NCBI GenBank assembly: GCA_003021785.1
Contig: PXQU01000013.1
Coordinates: forward strand, 248,001-312,000
DNA: 64,000 nucleotides
Reading direction: 5' to 3'
Source: Halobacteriales archaeon QH_7_65_31
GTDB lineage: Archaea > Halobacteriota > Halobacteria > Halobacteriales > Haloarculaceae
The position numbers and the translations under genes were made by a program. Positions 25,833-34,438 of the stretch are shown in pieces. The notes beneath the pieces were generated by a model. That model ran no database searches and had not been told where the DNA came from. It saw only the letters and a program-made list of their open reading frames with translations. The first letter of the stretch is position 1. Each line of letters begins with the position of its first letter.

Positions 25833-26087
25833 ATGGCAACACAGGAACCTGCCGAAGAGACAAAAGTGAGCGATAGCGGTGTCGTTACGGTTCCCGCTGA
25901 CATTCGCCGCCGGCTCGACATCGAACCCGGCGATAAGCTCCGGTGGAACACCGACAACGACGGCAGCCTGACTGTGGAGGTCGTTCGAGAGCGGTACGGG
26001 GCATTCGAAGACGACGAGATGAAAGCTGACCTCGGTGGCGATGGACTCGAAACCCACGACCGTGCCGGCTACGAGGACGACATCTGA
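25833..26087 (+). CDS. vapB: AbrB-type antitoxin VapB
   Basis: An 84-residue swapped-hairpin AbrB protein: VSDSGVVTVPADIRRRLDIEPGD is the classic DNA-binding segment, followed by an acidic C-terminal tail that would clasp the toxin. It binds its own promoter and neutralises the PIN toxin encoded next. Its TGA overlaps the vapC ATG by one base (TGATG). It shares a frame with the broken integrase upstream, but ATG 25833 is the natural start. Confidence 0.87.
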   Translation: MATQEPAEETKVSDSGVVTVPADIRRRLDIEPGDKLRWNTDNDGSLTVEVVRERYGAFEDDEMKADLGGDGLETHDRAGYEDDI

Positions 26088-26515
26088 TGCCGGCCACGGT
26101 TATCGACTCGAATGTCCTCATCGACTACAAGGACACAGGAGGTGACCGCCACGAGCGAGCAGAGACACTGGTTCGAGGTTTCGACAGCAGTACTCTCCCG
26201 ACCGCCAGAGTGACGAACTACGTCCTGCTGGAAACACTGAACTGGATTCACGAACGCCGACGCCACGACATCGCTCTTGACCTCCAGCATCGGCTTACCG
26301 ACTCCGCTGGGTTCGAACTCATCAACGCAGCGCAGAAGGACTTTCACCGTGCCGTCGAGCTGTTCGAAACCTACGAGACGCTCGCGTTCGGCGATGCCAC
26401 TATCGCCGCGTACATGGAACGCACCGATCTCGAGTATCTGTACTCCTTCGACGATGACTTCGATCAGCTCAACTGGATAACGCGACTCGACACTGCTGAA
26501 AACCCGTTTAGTTGA
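26087..26515 (+). CDS. vapC: PIN-domain toxin VapC
   Basis: A 142-residue PIN-fold ribonuclease. Acidic metal ligands are visible as Asp7 (VIDSNVLIDY), the Glu of NYVLLETLNW, Asp in AFGDATIAAYM and the Asp cluster in YSFDDDFDQL. It inhibits growth by RNA cleavage when VapB is lost. It forms an operon with vapB, overlapping by one base. All motif residues are present, so the pair appears intact although the genes around it are decayed. Confidence 0.88.
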   Translation: MPATVIDSNVLIDYKDTGGDRHERAETLVRGFDSSTLPTARVTNYVLLETLNWIHERRRHDIALDLQHRLTDSAGFELINAAQKDFHRAVELFETYETLAFGDATIAAYMERTDLEYLYSFDDDFDQLNWITRLDTAENPFS

Positions 26516-26565
26516 CACGTACATACTGATAGATACAGTCGCTCTGTCCGGTGGGTAACCAGCTG

Positions 26566-26729
26566 TCAGCTGTTGTCGTATACCCATGTCTTGAACGACT
26601 GGAACTCTTTCGTCCCGGCCTGCTCGCCGATAGTTCAAAGGGTTCCAGTGTCTGGTTTGTCGTGTAGCGGGACGGGAACAGTTCGTGTATCACCTCCACC
26701 ATCTCTATCCCGGATATCCTACCGGGCAT
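26566..26729 (-). pseudogene. hicA: hicA toxin remnant, internally deleted
   Basis: HicA is a small RNA-binding toxin. The frame from ATG 26729 opens MPGRISGIEMVEV, the HicA N-terminus. Another frame carries DTRTVPVPLHDKPDTGTL, the catalytic His region, then a stop and IGEQAGTKEFQSF up to TGA 26566-26568, the usual C-terminus. The middle beta-hairpin is missing and the pieces are out of frame, so no toxin can be made. Confidence 0.65.
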
Positions 26730-26840
26730 CTATTCGAAAATATCGGATTCATCAAGCGGTTCGGAGTGGTTGTTCGCCGGGTCGATACCGGCTTCGCGGA
26801 GTTCGGCATCGGTGAGCGTAATCGTCGGTTCGATACCGGT
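26730..26840 (-). pseudogene. hicB: hicB antitoxin remnant, C-terminal end
   Basis: About 35 codons reading ITLTDAELREAGIDPANNHS to a TAG directly before the hicA ATG. LREAGIDP is the type of tail seen on haloarchaeal HicB antitoxins, and the order hicB-hicA matches. The remainder of HicB is not found upstream, where the ornithine cyclodeaminase gene begins its 3' end. Confidence 0.5.
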
Positions 26841-26886
26841 ACTCGTGGTTATACTTTCGACGCCGCAATCAAAGCTGTGTCGGGGG

Positions 26887-27876
26887 CTACCGCAACGCCT
26901 CGCTCGCGGGAGCGAACTCGATCTCCTGACCGAGCCCCCGCTCGCTGGCCCGCTCGTAGAGCATGTAGCCGGCGGCGACCGTCTCGATACCCGTTCCCCC
27001 GGAGTCGAACAGCGTGATCTCCTCGTCGGTCTCGCGTCCGGCGGCGTGGTTGGCGAGGATCTCACCGAGGTCCGCGTGGACGTGGTCGTCGTCGACAGCG
27101 CCCGCCTCGCGGGCCTGGAGGAACTCGCCGGAGTCGGCGGTCGCGCGCTCGCGCAGGTCGGGGACGTACTTCGCGTTCGCGACGGTCTGGGTGTCTACCT
27201 CGCGGGCAGACGGGTCGTACTGGCCCATCGCGGTGACGTGCATCCCCGGTTCGAGCAGGTCGCCGTCGAACACCGGTTCGGAGGCCGAGGTGGCCGTCAC
27301 GACGATATCCGATCCCTCGACGGCGGCGTCCGAGGAGGCGACGGCCCCGACGGCGGCGTCGATCTCGTCGTTCATCTCGGCGGCGAAGCGCTCTCGGCTC
27401 TCGGCGGTACGCGAGTAGACGTTGACCGTCTGGAGCGCACGGATCGCATCGAGCGCGCGGAGCTGGCCTTTCGCCTGCGGCCCGGCCCCGATGAGCGCGA
27501 CGGTGTCGGCGTCCTCGCGAGCGAGTGCGTCGGCCGCGACGCCGCCGACAGCACCGGTCTTGTAGGGGTTCATGGCCGCGCCGTCGATGAGCGCGAGCGG
27601 CACACCGCTCTCGGCGTCGAACAGCGGGAGCACGAAGTGGGCGTCCGCGCTCCCGAAGCCGGCGGCGTATGTGTAGCCGCCCATCGCCCCGGTGTCGGGG
27701 AGAATGGCGAGATAGCTCGTCAGGAATCCCGGCGGCTCCGCGTTCGAGAGCTTCTGTCTCGGCGCTGCGGGGTTTCCGGCCCCGATCTCGCGGTAGCCGT
27801 CGCGCACGACCCCGACGTACTCGTCCATCGTCGCCAGATCTCTGGTCTCCTCGCTCGTGAGAAACAGTGTCGACAT
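26887..27876 (-). CDS. Ornithine cyclodeaminase / alanine dehydrogenase family
   Basis: A 329-residue NAD(P)-dependent enzyme of the OCD/mu-crystallin fold. Early residues RDGYREIGAGNPAAPRQKL contain the substrate-binding Arg/Lys, and the Rossmann motif is ALIGAGPQAKGQLRAL, followed by VNVYSRTAESRERFA. Conserved GQYDPSAREVD and FDSGGTGIETVA segments are present. The family includes proline formation from ornithine, archaeal alanine dehydrogenase and imine reductases; sequence alone does not choose. ATG 27876 matches the usual length of about 325-330 residues. Confidence 0.87.
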   Translation of the reverse strand: MSTLFLTSEETRDLATMDEYVGVVRDGYREIGAGNPAAPRQKLSNAEPPGFLTSYLAILPDTGAMGGYTYAAGFGSADAHFVLPLFDAESGVPLALIDGAAMNPYKTGAVGGVAADALAREDADTVALIGAGPQAKGQLRALDAIRALQTVNVYSRTAESRERFAAEMNDEIDAAVGAVASSDAAVEGSDIVVTATSASEPVFDGDLLEPGMHVTAMGQYDPSAREVDTQTVANAKYVPDLRERATADSGEFLQAREAGAVDDDHVHADLGEILANHAAGRETDEEITLFDSGGTGIETVAAGYMLYERASERGLGQEIEFAPASEALR

Positions 27877-27922
27877 GACCCCGCGTTCGTAGGGGACGGT
27901 CTTGGCTCTGGTGGCAGGCCGG

Positions 27923-28318
27923 TCAGACGGCCCGGACCGCGAGCGCACGCCAGCTGCCGAGGAAGAGCCCCCCGAACAGGAGCGCGACGACGAAGAACGC
28001 CGGAGCTGCGCCGCCGGGGACGATCGAGGTCGCTCGCAGGGCCTGTGCGAACAGGTCGGTTCCGAGCCACGCGATCGCGGCCCGGACGACGGCAGTGCGC
28101 GTGTCGGCGTACGCGTCGGCTCGGAGGGTCCCCACGGCCAGACCGACGAGGAGCCACCCGACGACGAACGGTGCGGCGATCTCGGGGACGCGCGCGAGGA
28201 GGCGTCCGCTTGCCGGGTGTCGCATCGCGCCGAGCGTCGCGAACAGCGCGATACAGAGCAGATCACCGACGAGCACGAGTCCGATCTGGCGGTCGGTCGT
28301 AATGCCGGCACGGAACAT
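27923..28318 (-). CDS. DUF3054-like membrane protein
   Basis: A 131-residue protein with four hydrophobic helices: GLVLVGDLLCIALFATLGA, APFVVGWLLVGLAVG, a weaker third and AFFVVALLFGGLFLGSW. This matches DUF3054, a family of unknown function found in actinobacteria and haloarchaea. The same strand carries the cyclodeaminase gene 46 nt downstream. Confidence 0.8.
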   Translation of the reverse strand: MFRAGITTDRQIGLVLVGDLLCIALFATLGAMRHPASGRLLARVPEIAAPFVVGWLLVGLAVGTLRADAYADTRTAVVRAAIAWLGTDLFAQALRATSIVPGGAAPAFFVVALLFGGLFLGSWRALAVRAV

Positions 28319-28383
28319 AGCGGTCGTCGGGGCGGAGGCGGCTTAGGCGTCGCGCTTTTTCGCTCGCGTTCCCTACACTTGGC

Positions 28384-28914
28384 GTGGAGTTCGAGATCCT
28401 CGGTGACGCGACCGGCGGGCCGAAGCTCCGACTGGACTGGCAGCGGTTCAGCTACGCCGGCAAGTTCGTCATGACGAACACCGGAAAGGGGGTGTTCCGC
28501 ACGGGAGATCGGGAGAGCGGTGCGTTCGACGCGTCGATCGTCGCCGCGGTCTCGTTCAACGAGGACCGGACCGACGACCGGACGGCGTGGCTACGATATG
28601 TCACGGTTCGCGAGGACCGTCGCGGCGAGGGGATCGGTTCGCGGCTCTGCCGACGAGTGAGCGACGGCCTGCTCGACAGCTACGGCCGCGTACGGATCGC
28701 CGTCAACAATCCGTTCGCGTACGAGGCGCTGTATAAATCGGGGTTCGGCTTCACCGGAGCGACGACGGGTGTCGCCGAGCTGGTGCTGGAGCGGCCACAC
28801 GACCGCGACCCGGAGACGTACCGCTCGGGGCTGGACCGGTATCGCAGTCGGGAGCTTTCGGCGGCAGAACAGACGTTTCTCGACGGTCGGTCACGACCGC
28901 CGGGTGAACGATAA
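28384..28914 (+). CDS. GNAT-family N-acetyltransferase
   Basis: A 176-residue acetyltransferase. The acetyl-CoA motif A reads RYVTVREDRRGEGIGSRLCRR, with the R-R-G-E-G-I-G pyrophosphate loop, and the motif-B-like YEALYKSGFGFTGAT follows. It starts with GTG 28384. The acceptor substrate is unknown. It has the same strand as the next hypothetical gene. Confidence 0.82.
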   Translation: MEFEILGDATGGPKLRLDWQRFSYAGKFVMTNTGKGVFRTGDRESGAFDASIVAAVSFNEDRTDDRTAWLRYVTVREDRRGEGIGSRLCRRVSDGLLDSYGRVRIAVNNPFAYEALYKSGFGFTGATTGVAELVLERPHDRDPETYRSGLDRYRSRELSAAEQTFLDGRSRPPGER

Positions 28915-28953
28915 GGTGGCTATTTGTGGGACGCGTTCGTGGCAGCTTGTACC

Positions 28954-29829
28954 ATGGTCGGAACGGCGGCGAGCGTCGCGTTCGGAGTGCAGGAGGCCGC
29001 CGATATCGGTGTCGTGCAGACGCCGTACGGCTCTGTCACCGTCACGGCGCTGTTACAGCTCGTGTTCGTCGCAACGGTGTGTCTCCTCGGAGCCGGCGGG
29101 CTCTTCTCGTACGTCGCGGCGGCACGGACGCTGTGTCGCCGGGAGCGCCGGCGCGTCGCCGCAGAGATCGAGGCGTTCACCGCGTTCCGGTCGGCGCTCG
29201 ACGCGAACACGCCGACGAACGCTCGGAAGCTGTCGATGACGCCGGCGACACGGCCAACGGTGCTCCGGGAGTCCGACGGGACGCTCGCGACCGTCCGAAC
29301 GGCGTTCGCAGAGACGGTGATGGCCGTCGACCACTACGAGGAGGAGTACGACGAGACGCTCGCCGAACACGCGCGGGCGGAGCTAGGCCCTGCCGCCGGT
29401 AGTGCGCTCGCCGAGGGAGACGTGTTCACTCCGGGGCTACGTTCGGTCCTCGTCGATCGGACGGACGCCGCGATCAGACGGCGCGAGCAGTTTCTCGATC
29501 GGTTGGACGATGAGGCGGTATCGTTACAGGAGAGCGAGCGACGCCTCGTCGAACCGGTCGCCGAGTCCGCGACGCTCGTGACGCCACTCGATGACGGGTA
29601 TCCGGCCCTCGAAGCGCGCTGGCGGCGGTTCGACGTCGTGGAACGACGGATCGAGCAGGTCGTCACCGATCGAGCGAGTCACGCGACGGACGAGCGCGGA
29701 TCCGTGCTGGCGTATCTCTACGAGTCGTTTCCGATCCCCGATCCGGTGGTGGCCGATGCGAGCGCCGCGCTCGGCGTCATCCGCGAGCGCCGCGCACGGG
29801 TGATCGATGCGCTCACCCGTGCGAACTGA
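28954..29829 (+). CDS. Hypothetical membrane-anchored protein with helical domain
   Basis: A 291-residue protein without a recognised enzymatic motif. Near the N-terminus lies one strong hydrophobic helix (VTALLQLVFVATVCLLGAGGLF), then a basic patch and a long Glu/Arg/Ala-rich region from about residue 60 to the end that looks helical and coiled. It resembles a haloarchaeal family I recall as DUF7260 (unverified). Start uncertain: ATG 28954, GTG 28939 or TTG 28924 are in frame. Confidence 0.65.
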   Translation: MVGTAASVAFGVQEAADIGVVQTPYGSVTVTALLQLVFVATVCLLGAGGLFSYVAAARTLCRRERRRVAAEIEAFTAFRSALDANTPTNARKLSMTPATRPTVLRESDGTLATVRTAFAETVMAVDHYEEEYDETLAEHARAELGPAAGSALAEGDVFTPGLRSVLVDRTDAAIRRREQFLDRLDDEAVSLQESERRLVEPVAESATLVTPLDDGYPALEARWRRFDVVERRIEQVVTDRASHATDERGSVLAYLYESFPIPDPVVADASAALGVIRERRARVIDALTRAN

Positions 29830-29906
29830 GCGTCCGTCGGCTCACACGTCGTGCCGTTGATCGGCGAGACTGACAGCTTCAAGCCACCGGCGACCACAGG
29901 GTCGGT

Positions 29907-30890
29907 ATGGGGAACGCGGACCTTCGCTCGCTGGCGTCGCTCACAGAGATGCCGTTCGACGAGCTCGCGGGGAGCGTCGTCGCCGTCGACGCGCACAACT
30001 GGCTGTATCGGTATCTGACGACGACAGTCAAGTTCACGCGCGACGGGGCCTACACGACCGCCGACGGGCGAGAGGTGGCGAACCTCATCGGTGTCGTGCA
30101 GGGGTTACCGAAGTTCTTCGAACACGATATCACGCCGGTGTTCGTCTTCGACGGCGGCGTGACGGAGCTGAAGGCCGACGAGGTGGACGAGCGCCGCGAG
30201 CAGCGGGAACGGTACGAGACGGAGCTGGCCGAGGCGAGAGACGCCGGCGAGGACGCCGAACGGATCGCCACGCTGGAGTCGCGCACCCAGCGACTGACCG
30301 ACACGATCCACGAGACGACGCGCGGCCTGCTCGAACGGCTCGACGTGCCGATTGTCGAAGCGCCCGCCGAAGGGGAGGCACAGGCCGCCCACATGGCCCG
30401 ACAGGATCAGGTCGACTACGTCGGAAGCGAGGACTACGACGCGCTCCTGCTCGGTGCGCCGTACACCCTCCGTCAGCTCACGTCGAGCGGGGGCCCCGAG
30501 CTGATGGACTTCGCGGCGACGCTCGACGAGCACGACCTCACGTGGGAGCAGCTCGTCGACGTGGGTCTGTTGATGGGGACGGACTTCAACGACGGGATCG
30601 ACGGCGTCGGCCCGAAGACGGCGGTGGCGCTCGTCCGCGATCACGGCGATCTGTGGGGGGCGCTCGACGCTCGCGACGCCTACATCGAGGGGGCCGAACT
30701 CATCCGCGAGCTGTTCTTACACCCGGACGTGACCGACGAGGCGAGCTTCGACGCCGACATCGACCCGGACATGGACGCGGCTCGTGCGTACGTGACCGAG
30801 GAGTGGGAGGTCTCCGCCGACGAGGTGGAACGGGGATTCGAGCGGATCGAGGAGTCGCTCGTGCAGACCGGGTTGGGGCGCTGGAGTTAG
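29907..30890 (+). CDS. fen: Flap endonuclease FEN-1
   Basis: A 327-residue structure-specific nuclease that removes 5' flaps in Okazaki-fragment maturation and base excision repair. The N- and I-domains carry the metal ligands: [38 protein letters not shown] and [16 protein letters not shown], the last with the helix-hairpin-helix. The C-terminus QTGLGRW fits the QxxLxxW part of a PCNA-interacting motif. All catalytic residues are present. The sequence around its stop is repeated downstream. Confidence 0.95.
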   Translation: MGNADLRSLASLTEMPFDELAGSVVAVDAHNWLYRYLTTTVKFTRDGAYTTADGREVANLIGVVQGLPKFFEHDITPVFVFDGGVTELKADEVDERREQRERYETELAEARDAGEDAERIATLESRTQRLTDTIHETTRGLLERLDVPIVEAPAEGEAQAAHMARQDQVDYVGSEDYDALLLGAPYTLRQLTSSGGPELMDFAATLDEHDLTWEQLVDVGLLMGTDFNDGIDGVGPKTAVALVRDHGDLWGALDARDAYIEGAELIRELFLHPDVTDEASFDADIDPDMDAARAYVTEEWEVSADEVERGFERIEESLVQTGLGRWS

Positions 30891-30974
30891 CCCGGCTCGG
30901 GCAGACCGGGCTATATCGCTGGAGTTAGCTCGGATCGGGCAGACCGAGCTAGCTGGAGTTGAGCCGGATTCAGA
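30863..30974 (+). repeat. Three imperfect 38-bp tandem copies of the fen 3' end
   Basis: GCAGACCG recurs at 30863, 30901 and 30939, followed each time by GCTGGAGTT and a GGxTCGGG- or GGATTCAG-type tail. Copy 1 lies inside fen and encodes its PCNA-binding end and stop; copies 2 and 3 are downstream and diverged. The period of 38 is not a multiple of three. Confidence 0.85.
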
Positions 30975-31012
30975 CAGGGGGCCTAACAGCTGAAACCGCA
31001 CTCCCGGGACAG

Positions 31013-31019
31013 CTTTACA
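31013..31019 (+). promoter_or_regulatory. TATA box of enoyl-CoA hydratase gene
   Basis: CTTTACA, 24-30 nt before ATG 31043; leaderless start. Confidence 0.5.
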
Positions 31020-31042
31020 ACAGCTGGCGCGCACCTCCGGGT

Positions 31043-31834
31043 ATGAGTGACGAAGCAGTCCTCGTGGACGTGACAGACGGCGTGGCGACGGTGACGCTCA
31101 ACCGCCCGGAGCGGCGCAACGCGTTGAGCGACGAGGTATCGACCGGTATCATCGACGCTATCGACGGGCTGGAGGGTCGCGACGACGTTCGGTGTCTCGT
31201 GGTGACGGGCGCGGAGGGGACCTTCTGTGCCGGGGGTGACGTGAGTTCGATGGCCGACCGGGCCAGCGGGGACCAGCAGCTCCACGACGCGGTCCGGCAT
31301 ATCCAGAACAGCACGTCGCGGGTGATCCGGCGCGTCTACCAGTTCCGGCGACCGACGGTCGCCAAGCTCGACGGCGTCGCGTTCGGAGCTGGGGCGAATC
31401 TCGCGATCGCGTGTGACTGCGTCGTCGCGAGCGAGCGGGCACGGATCAGCTTCGGCTTCAAGCAGGTCGGGCTGGCTGTCGACACGGGCACGTCGTATCT
31501 GCTCCCGCGTATCGTCGGCGAGAGCGTCGCGAAGGAGCTCGTCTTCACCGGCGAGCTCGTGGAGCCGGAGCGCGCGAGCGATCTCGGACTCGTCAATCAC
31601 GTCTACGACGACTTCGAGGCGGAGGCCGACGCGTTCGTCGAGACGATCGCATCGGGACCGTCTGTCGCGCTCGCGACGTCGAAGCAGGCGATCGAACAGG
31701 GATTCTCGCTGGATCTGAAGGCCGCACAGGACAACGAGGCGACCAATCAGGCGGCCGTGTTCGAGACGCACGATCATGAAGAGGGGGCGACAGCGTTCAT
31801 GGAGTCTCGCGAGCCGGAGTTCGAGGGGCGATAG
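31043..31834 (+). CDS. Enoyl-CoA hydratase/isomerase family protein
   Basis: A 263-residue crotonase-fold enzyme, probably hydrating 2-enoyl-CoA in fatty-acid beta-oxidation. Oxyanion-hole segments are NRPERRNALSDE and GTFCAGGDVSSMA, and the second is VAFGAGANLAIACD. The Glu in the helix near RISFGFKQVGLAVD is less clearly placed, so hydratase versus isomerase is open. It precedes an acyl-CoA dehydrogenase gene on the same strand, suggesting a shared pathway though each has its own promoter. Confidence 0.87.
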   Translation: MSDEAVLVDVTDGVATVTLNRPERRNALSDEVSTGIIDAIDGLEGRDDVRCLVVTGAEGTFCAGGDVSSMADRASGDQQLHDAVRHIQNSTSRVIRRVYQFRRPTVAKLDGVAFGAGANLAIACDCVVASERARISFGFKQVGLAVDTGTSYLLPRIVGESVAKELVFTGELVEPERASDLGLVNHVYDDFEAEADAFVETIASGPSVALATSKQAIEQGFSLDLKAAQDNEATNQAAVFETHDHEEGATAFMESREPEFEGR

Positions 31835-31867
31835 CGGCCTAACGTCGTTCGCGACCGCCCGGAACAT

Positions 31868-31875
31868 CTTTTACA
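31868..31875 (+). promoter_or_regulatory. TATA box of acyl-CoA dehydrogenase gene
   Basis: CTTTTACA, 22-29 nt before ATG 31897. Confidence 0.5.
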
Positions 31876-31896
31876 TCGTAATCCTGTAACAGTGGT

Positions 31897-33066
31897 ATGG
31901 CATCACAGATGGCGGAGAGTGGTCAAGAGCCGTTCCTGCTCGACGGCGCACACGACGCCGTGCGCCGCGCCGTGCGCGAGTTCGGCGAGGAGGAGATCGA
32001 GCCGGTCGCACGGGAGCACGACGAGGAGAACAAGTACCCCGAGGAGCTTCGCAAGCTCGCGGCCGAGTACGACTTCGTCGCGCCGTCGATCCCGCAGAAG
32101 TACGGCGGCGCGGGCATGGACCCGATCTCGCGAACCATCGTGACGGAGGAGCTGTGGCGGGCCGACCCCGGTATCGGGAGCGCGATCGGCTCTGCCGGCT
32201 TCGGAACCTCGATGATTCTGGAGTACGGCGACGAGTGGATGAAAGACGAGTGGCTACCACAGATCACGGCGGGTGATGCCGTCTCCTTCTCGGCGATCTC
32301 GGAGCCGGCCCACGGCTCGAACGTCGCCGGTATCGAGACGACCGCCGAGAAGGACGGCGACGAGTACGTCATCGACGGCAACAAGACGTGGATCACGAAC
32401 GGGACCGTCGCCGATGTCGGTGTCGTAATGGCGAAGACCTCGCCCGACGAGGGCCATCAGGGTATCTCTGCGATGCTCGTCGAGAGCGACCGCGACGGCT
32501 TCTCGTCGACGAAGATCGACAACAAGCTGGGCATCCGCGCGTCCGATCTCGCGGAGCTGCAGCTCGACGGCGTGCGCGTTCCCGAGGAGAACGTCATCGG
32601 GACGGTTGACAAGGGATTCTACCAGCTGATGGACTTCTTCGCGTCCGGGCGTGCGAGCGTCGCGGCACAGGCCGTCGGCGCAGCACAGGCCGCCCTCGAC
32701 GCCGCCATCGACTACGCCGGCGAGCGCGAGCAGTTCGGCCAGCAGATCAGCGACTTCCAGGCCGTCAGCCACAAGATCGCCGACATGGCGACGAAGGTTG
32801 AGGCCGCGCGCTCGCTCACCTACCGCGCGGCGAGTCAGGTCGCCGCCGGCAAGGACGACGAGGCCGTCAAGCTGGCGTCGATGGCGAAGTACTTCGCCTC
32901 CGAGAACGCCGTCGAGGTCGCCGACGACGCGATCCAAGTTCACGGTGGTGCAGGCTTCGTGACCGACCACCCGGTCGAGCGGTACTACCGCGACGCCCGT
33001 ATCACGAAGATCTACGAGGGGACCTCGGAGATCCAGAAGAACATCATCTCCGACCGGCTCCTCTAA
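31897..33066 (+). CDS. Acyl-CoA dehydrogenase
   Basis: A 389-residue flavoenzyme catalysing alpha,beta-oxidation of acyl-CoA. FAD/substrate motifs: SFSAISEPAHGSNVAGIETTA, TWITNGTVADV, QFGQQISDFQAV and the C-terminal QVHGGAGFVTDHPVERYYRDARITKIYEG-type region (seen here in order near residues 345-375). The catalytic base is expected to be the Glu of YEGTSEIQ. Electrons would pass to ETF. Next to the hydratase gene. Confidence 0.94.
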   Translation: MASQMAESGQEPFLLDGAHDAVRRAVREFGEEEIEPVAREHDEENKYPEELRKLAAEYDFVAPSIPQKYGGAGMDPISRTIVTEELWRADPGIGSAIGSAGFGTSMILEYGDEWMKDEWLPQITAGDAVSFSAISEPAHGSNVAGIETTAEKDGDEYVIDGNKTWITNGTVADVGVVMAKTSPDEGHQGISAMLVESDRDGFSSTKIDNKLGIRASDLAELQLDGVRVPEENVIGTVDKGFYQLMDFFASGRASVAAQAVGAAQAALDAAIDYAGEREQFGQQISDFQAVSHKIADMATKVEAARSLTYRAASQVAAGKDDEAVKLASMAKYFASENAVEVADDAIQVHGGAGFVTDHPVERYYRDARITKIYEGTSEIQKNIISDRLL

Positions 33067-33083
33067 TCGGCCATCTGTTCTCG

Positions 33084-33088
33084 TTTTT
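33084..33088 (+). terminator. T-tract after acyl-CoA dehydrogenase gene
   Basis: Five T residues 17 nt after the stop, a typical archaeal termination signal. Confidence 0.35.
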
Positions 33089-33169
33089 CCGTCGCCGCGA
33101 GCGACCGCCATCTCCGTGTTTCCCCACAGTGAGCGTCGCATCTTTGTATCCCCGCCGGAACCACCGCGC

Positions 33170-33528
33170 ATGTCAGTGTCACACGTCGACTGGACCGACG
33201 CGCAGTCGTCGACAGCGGTCGATGTCGACGGTCACGACGTGGAGATGGCCTACTACGAGAAGGGTCCGGCAGACGCGACGCCGGTCGTGTTCGTGCACGG
33301 CGTGTCGACCAACACGAACCACACGGCTGAGATCGACTACGACGCCATCACCGCAGAGCTGCTGTGTTGTGGGCAGAGGCCGACCAGATGCAACAGGTTG
33401 AGTACGGAGAGCGACTCGTCGAGGACATCGGCGGCGAGAGACGCCAGCTTGACGAGTCGTTCCACTGGGTCCGGGAGGATCGTGCGGAGGCGTTCGCGAC
33501 CGAGCTCGAAGCGTTGCTCCGGTCGTGA
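33170..33528 (+). pseudogene. Alpha/beta hydrolase, internally deleted
   Basis: The first 58 or so codons from ATG 33170 are the start of an alpha/beta hydrolase: MAYYEKGPADATPVVFVHGV, with the oxyanion-hole HG. At about 33358 the sequence jumps into another frame reading VLWAEADQMQQVEYGERLVE, then HWVREDRAEAFATELEALL to TGA 33526-33528. That is a typical C-terminus with the catalytic His in the FHWV segment. The middle, with the nucleophile and acid, is gone and the parts are out of frame. The product would be inactive. Confidence 0.8.
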
Positions 33529-33565
33529 CCGAAACCAATAGACGCCCCCGAAGCGAGGTGCGGGT

Positions 33566-34078
33566 ATGAGCGACACCCCACCCGACTGGGAGTTCAAGGA
33601 ACGTGACGTGCTCATCCTGCGTGAGCTGTCACGGGACACACAGCTGAGCTCGCGCGATCTGGCGCGCATCCTTGACGAGAAACACGGAATCGAGGTGAGC
33701 CACGTCACCGTCTCGGAGTCGATTCGCGGAATGCGCGAGGAGGGTGTCTTCCGCGAGGCGGTCATCCCCAACGAGGAGTACTTCGTCTTCGGGCTGTTCG
33801 AGTTCAAGTTCAACACCGAGAACTTCGAGGACGGCTGGCGCGAGGCGATGGAGTACATCCGCGACTCCCCGAACACGCTGTTTTACTTCCTCTCGGACGG
33901 CGAGTACCAGTGGAAGTCGGTGATGATGTTCCCGACGCGGCCCGACGAGTCACACTGGATTCACGAGTGTTACAAACATCACGGCGACGTCATCGACAAC
34001 ATCCGGAACAGCGTCGTCCACAACGTCTTGAAGTTCCGCACCGATCCCGAGATGCTCGCGACCTTGCAGGAGGAGTAA
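33566..34078 (+). CDS. Winged-helix transcriptional regulator (Lrp/AsnC-like)
   Basis: A 170-residue DNA-binding protein. Residues 8-62 form a winged helix (ERDVLILRELSRDTQLSSRD, then VSHVTVSESIRGMREEGVF). The C-terminal part has alternating strands and helices (FGLFEFKFNTENFEDGW), probably for dimerisation or sensing. It starts 38 nt after the broken hydrolase; whether it regulated that gene is unknown. Confidence 0.78.
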   Translation: MSDTPPDWEFKERDVLILRELSRDTQLSSRDLARILDEKHGIEVSHVTVSESIRGMREEGVFREAVIPNEEYFVFGLFEFKFNTENFEDGWREAMEYIRDSPNTLFYFLSDGEYQWKSVMMFPTRPDESHWIHECYKHHGDVIDNIRNSVVHNVLKFRTDPEMLATLQEE

Positions 34079-34135
34079 CGCTTTCACCGGGCAGCGCAGG
34101 GACGGGCTCAAGACGCCCTCGCTCCTGTCGTCAGT

Positions 34136-34402
34136 ATGGACGCGCCCGAAGCCCCACCGGCGGAGTGTCCGGTCTGTGACACCAGCTACAGCTCGGTGTC
34201 GCTCCACGAGTCGGGACTGATGGTGAATCTGCTCGACAACGCGCGATACCGGCGGGTCTGTTTCGAGCCGATCGAGCGGGACGGGAACGCGCTCGTTCGG
34301 TTCTACCACCACAGCCACGAGCAGGTGGGCGACACGGAAGCGAGCAGTCGCTCCGAGACGGCGTCCGGTGACGCGACTGCGCCGGTCGAACCGACGGAGT
34401 GA
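34136..34402 (+). CDS. Small conserved haloarchaeal protein with one CxxC
   Basis: An 88-residue protein: an N-terminal CPVC pair followed by SVSLHESGLMVNLLDNARYRR, and an acidic Ser/Thr/Glu-rich tail. The single CxxC plus a later Cys (RRVCFEP) may bind zinc. No function recognised. Confidence 0.6.
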   Translation: MDAPEAPPAECPVCDTSYSSVSLHESGLMVNLLDNARYRRVCFEPIERDGNALVRFYHHSHEQVGDTEASSRSETASGDATAPVEPTE

Positions 34403-34438
34403 GCCGCACGGCGGGACGAGGCGATCGGACGGCTCGGA

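Noticed and set aside
26770-28302. A 510-codon plus-strand frame antisense to the ornithine cyclodeaminase gene
   Set aside because: It covers a well-supported gene on the other strand, has no recognisable domain and runs across two unrelated genes.
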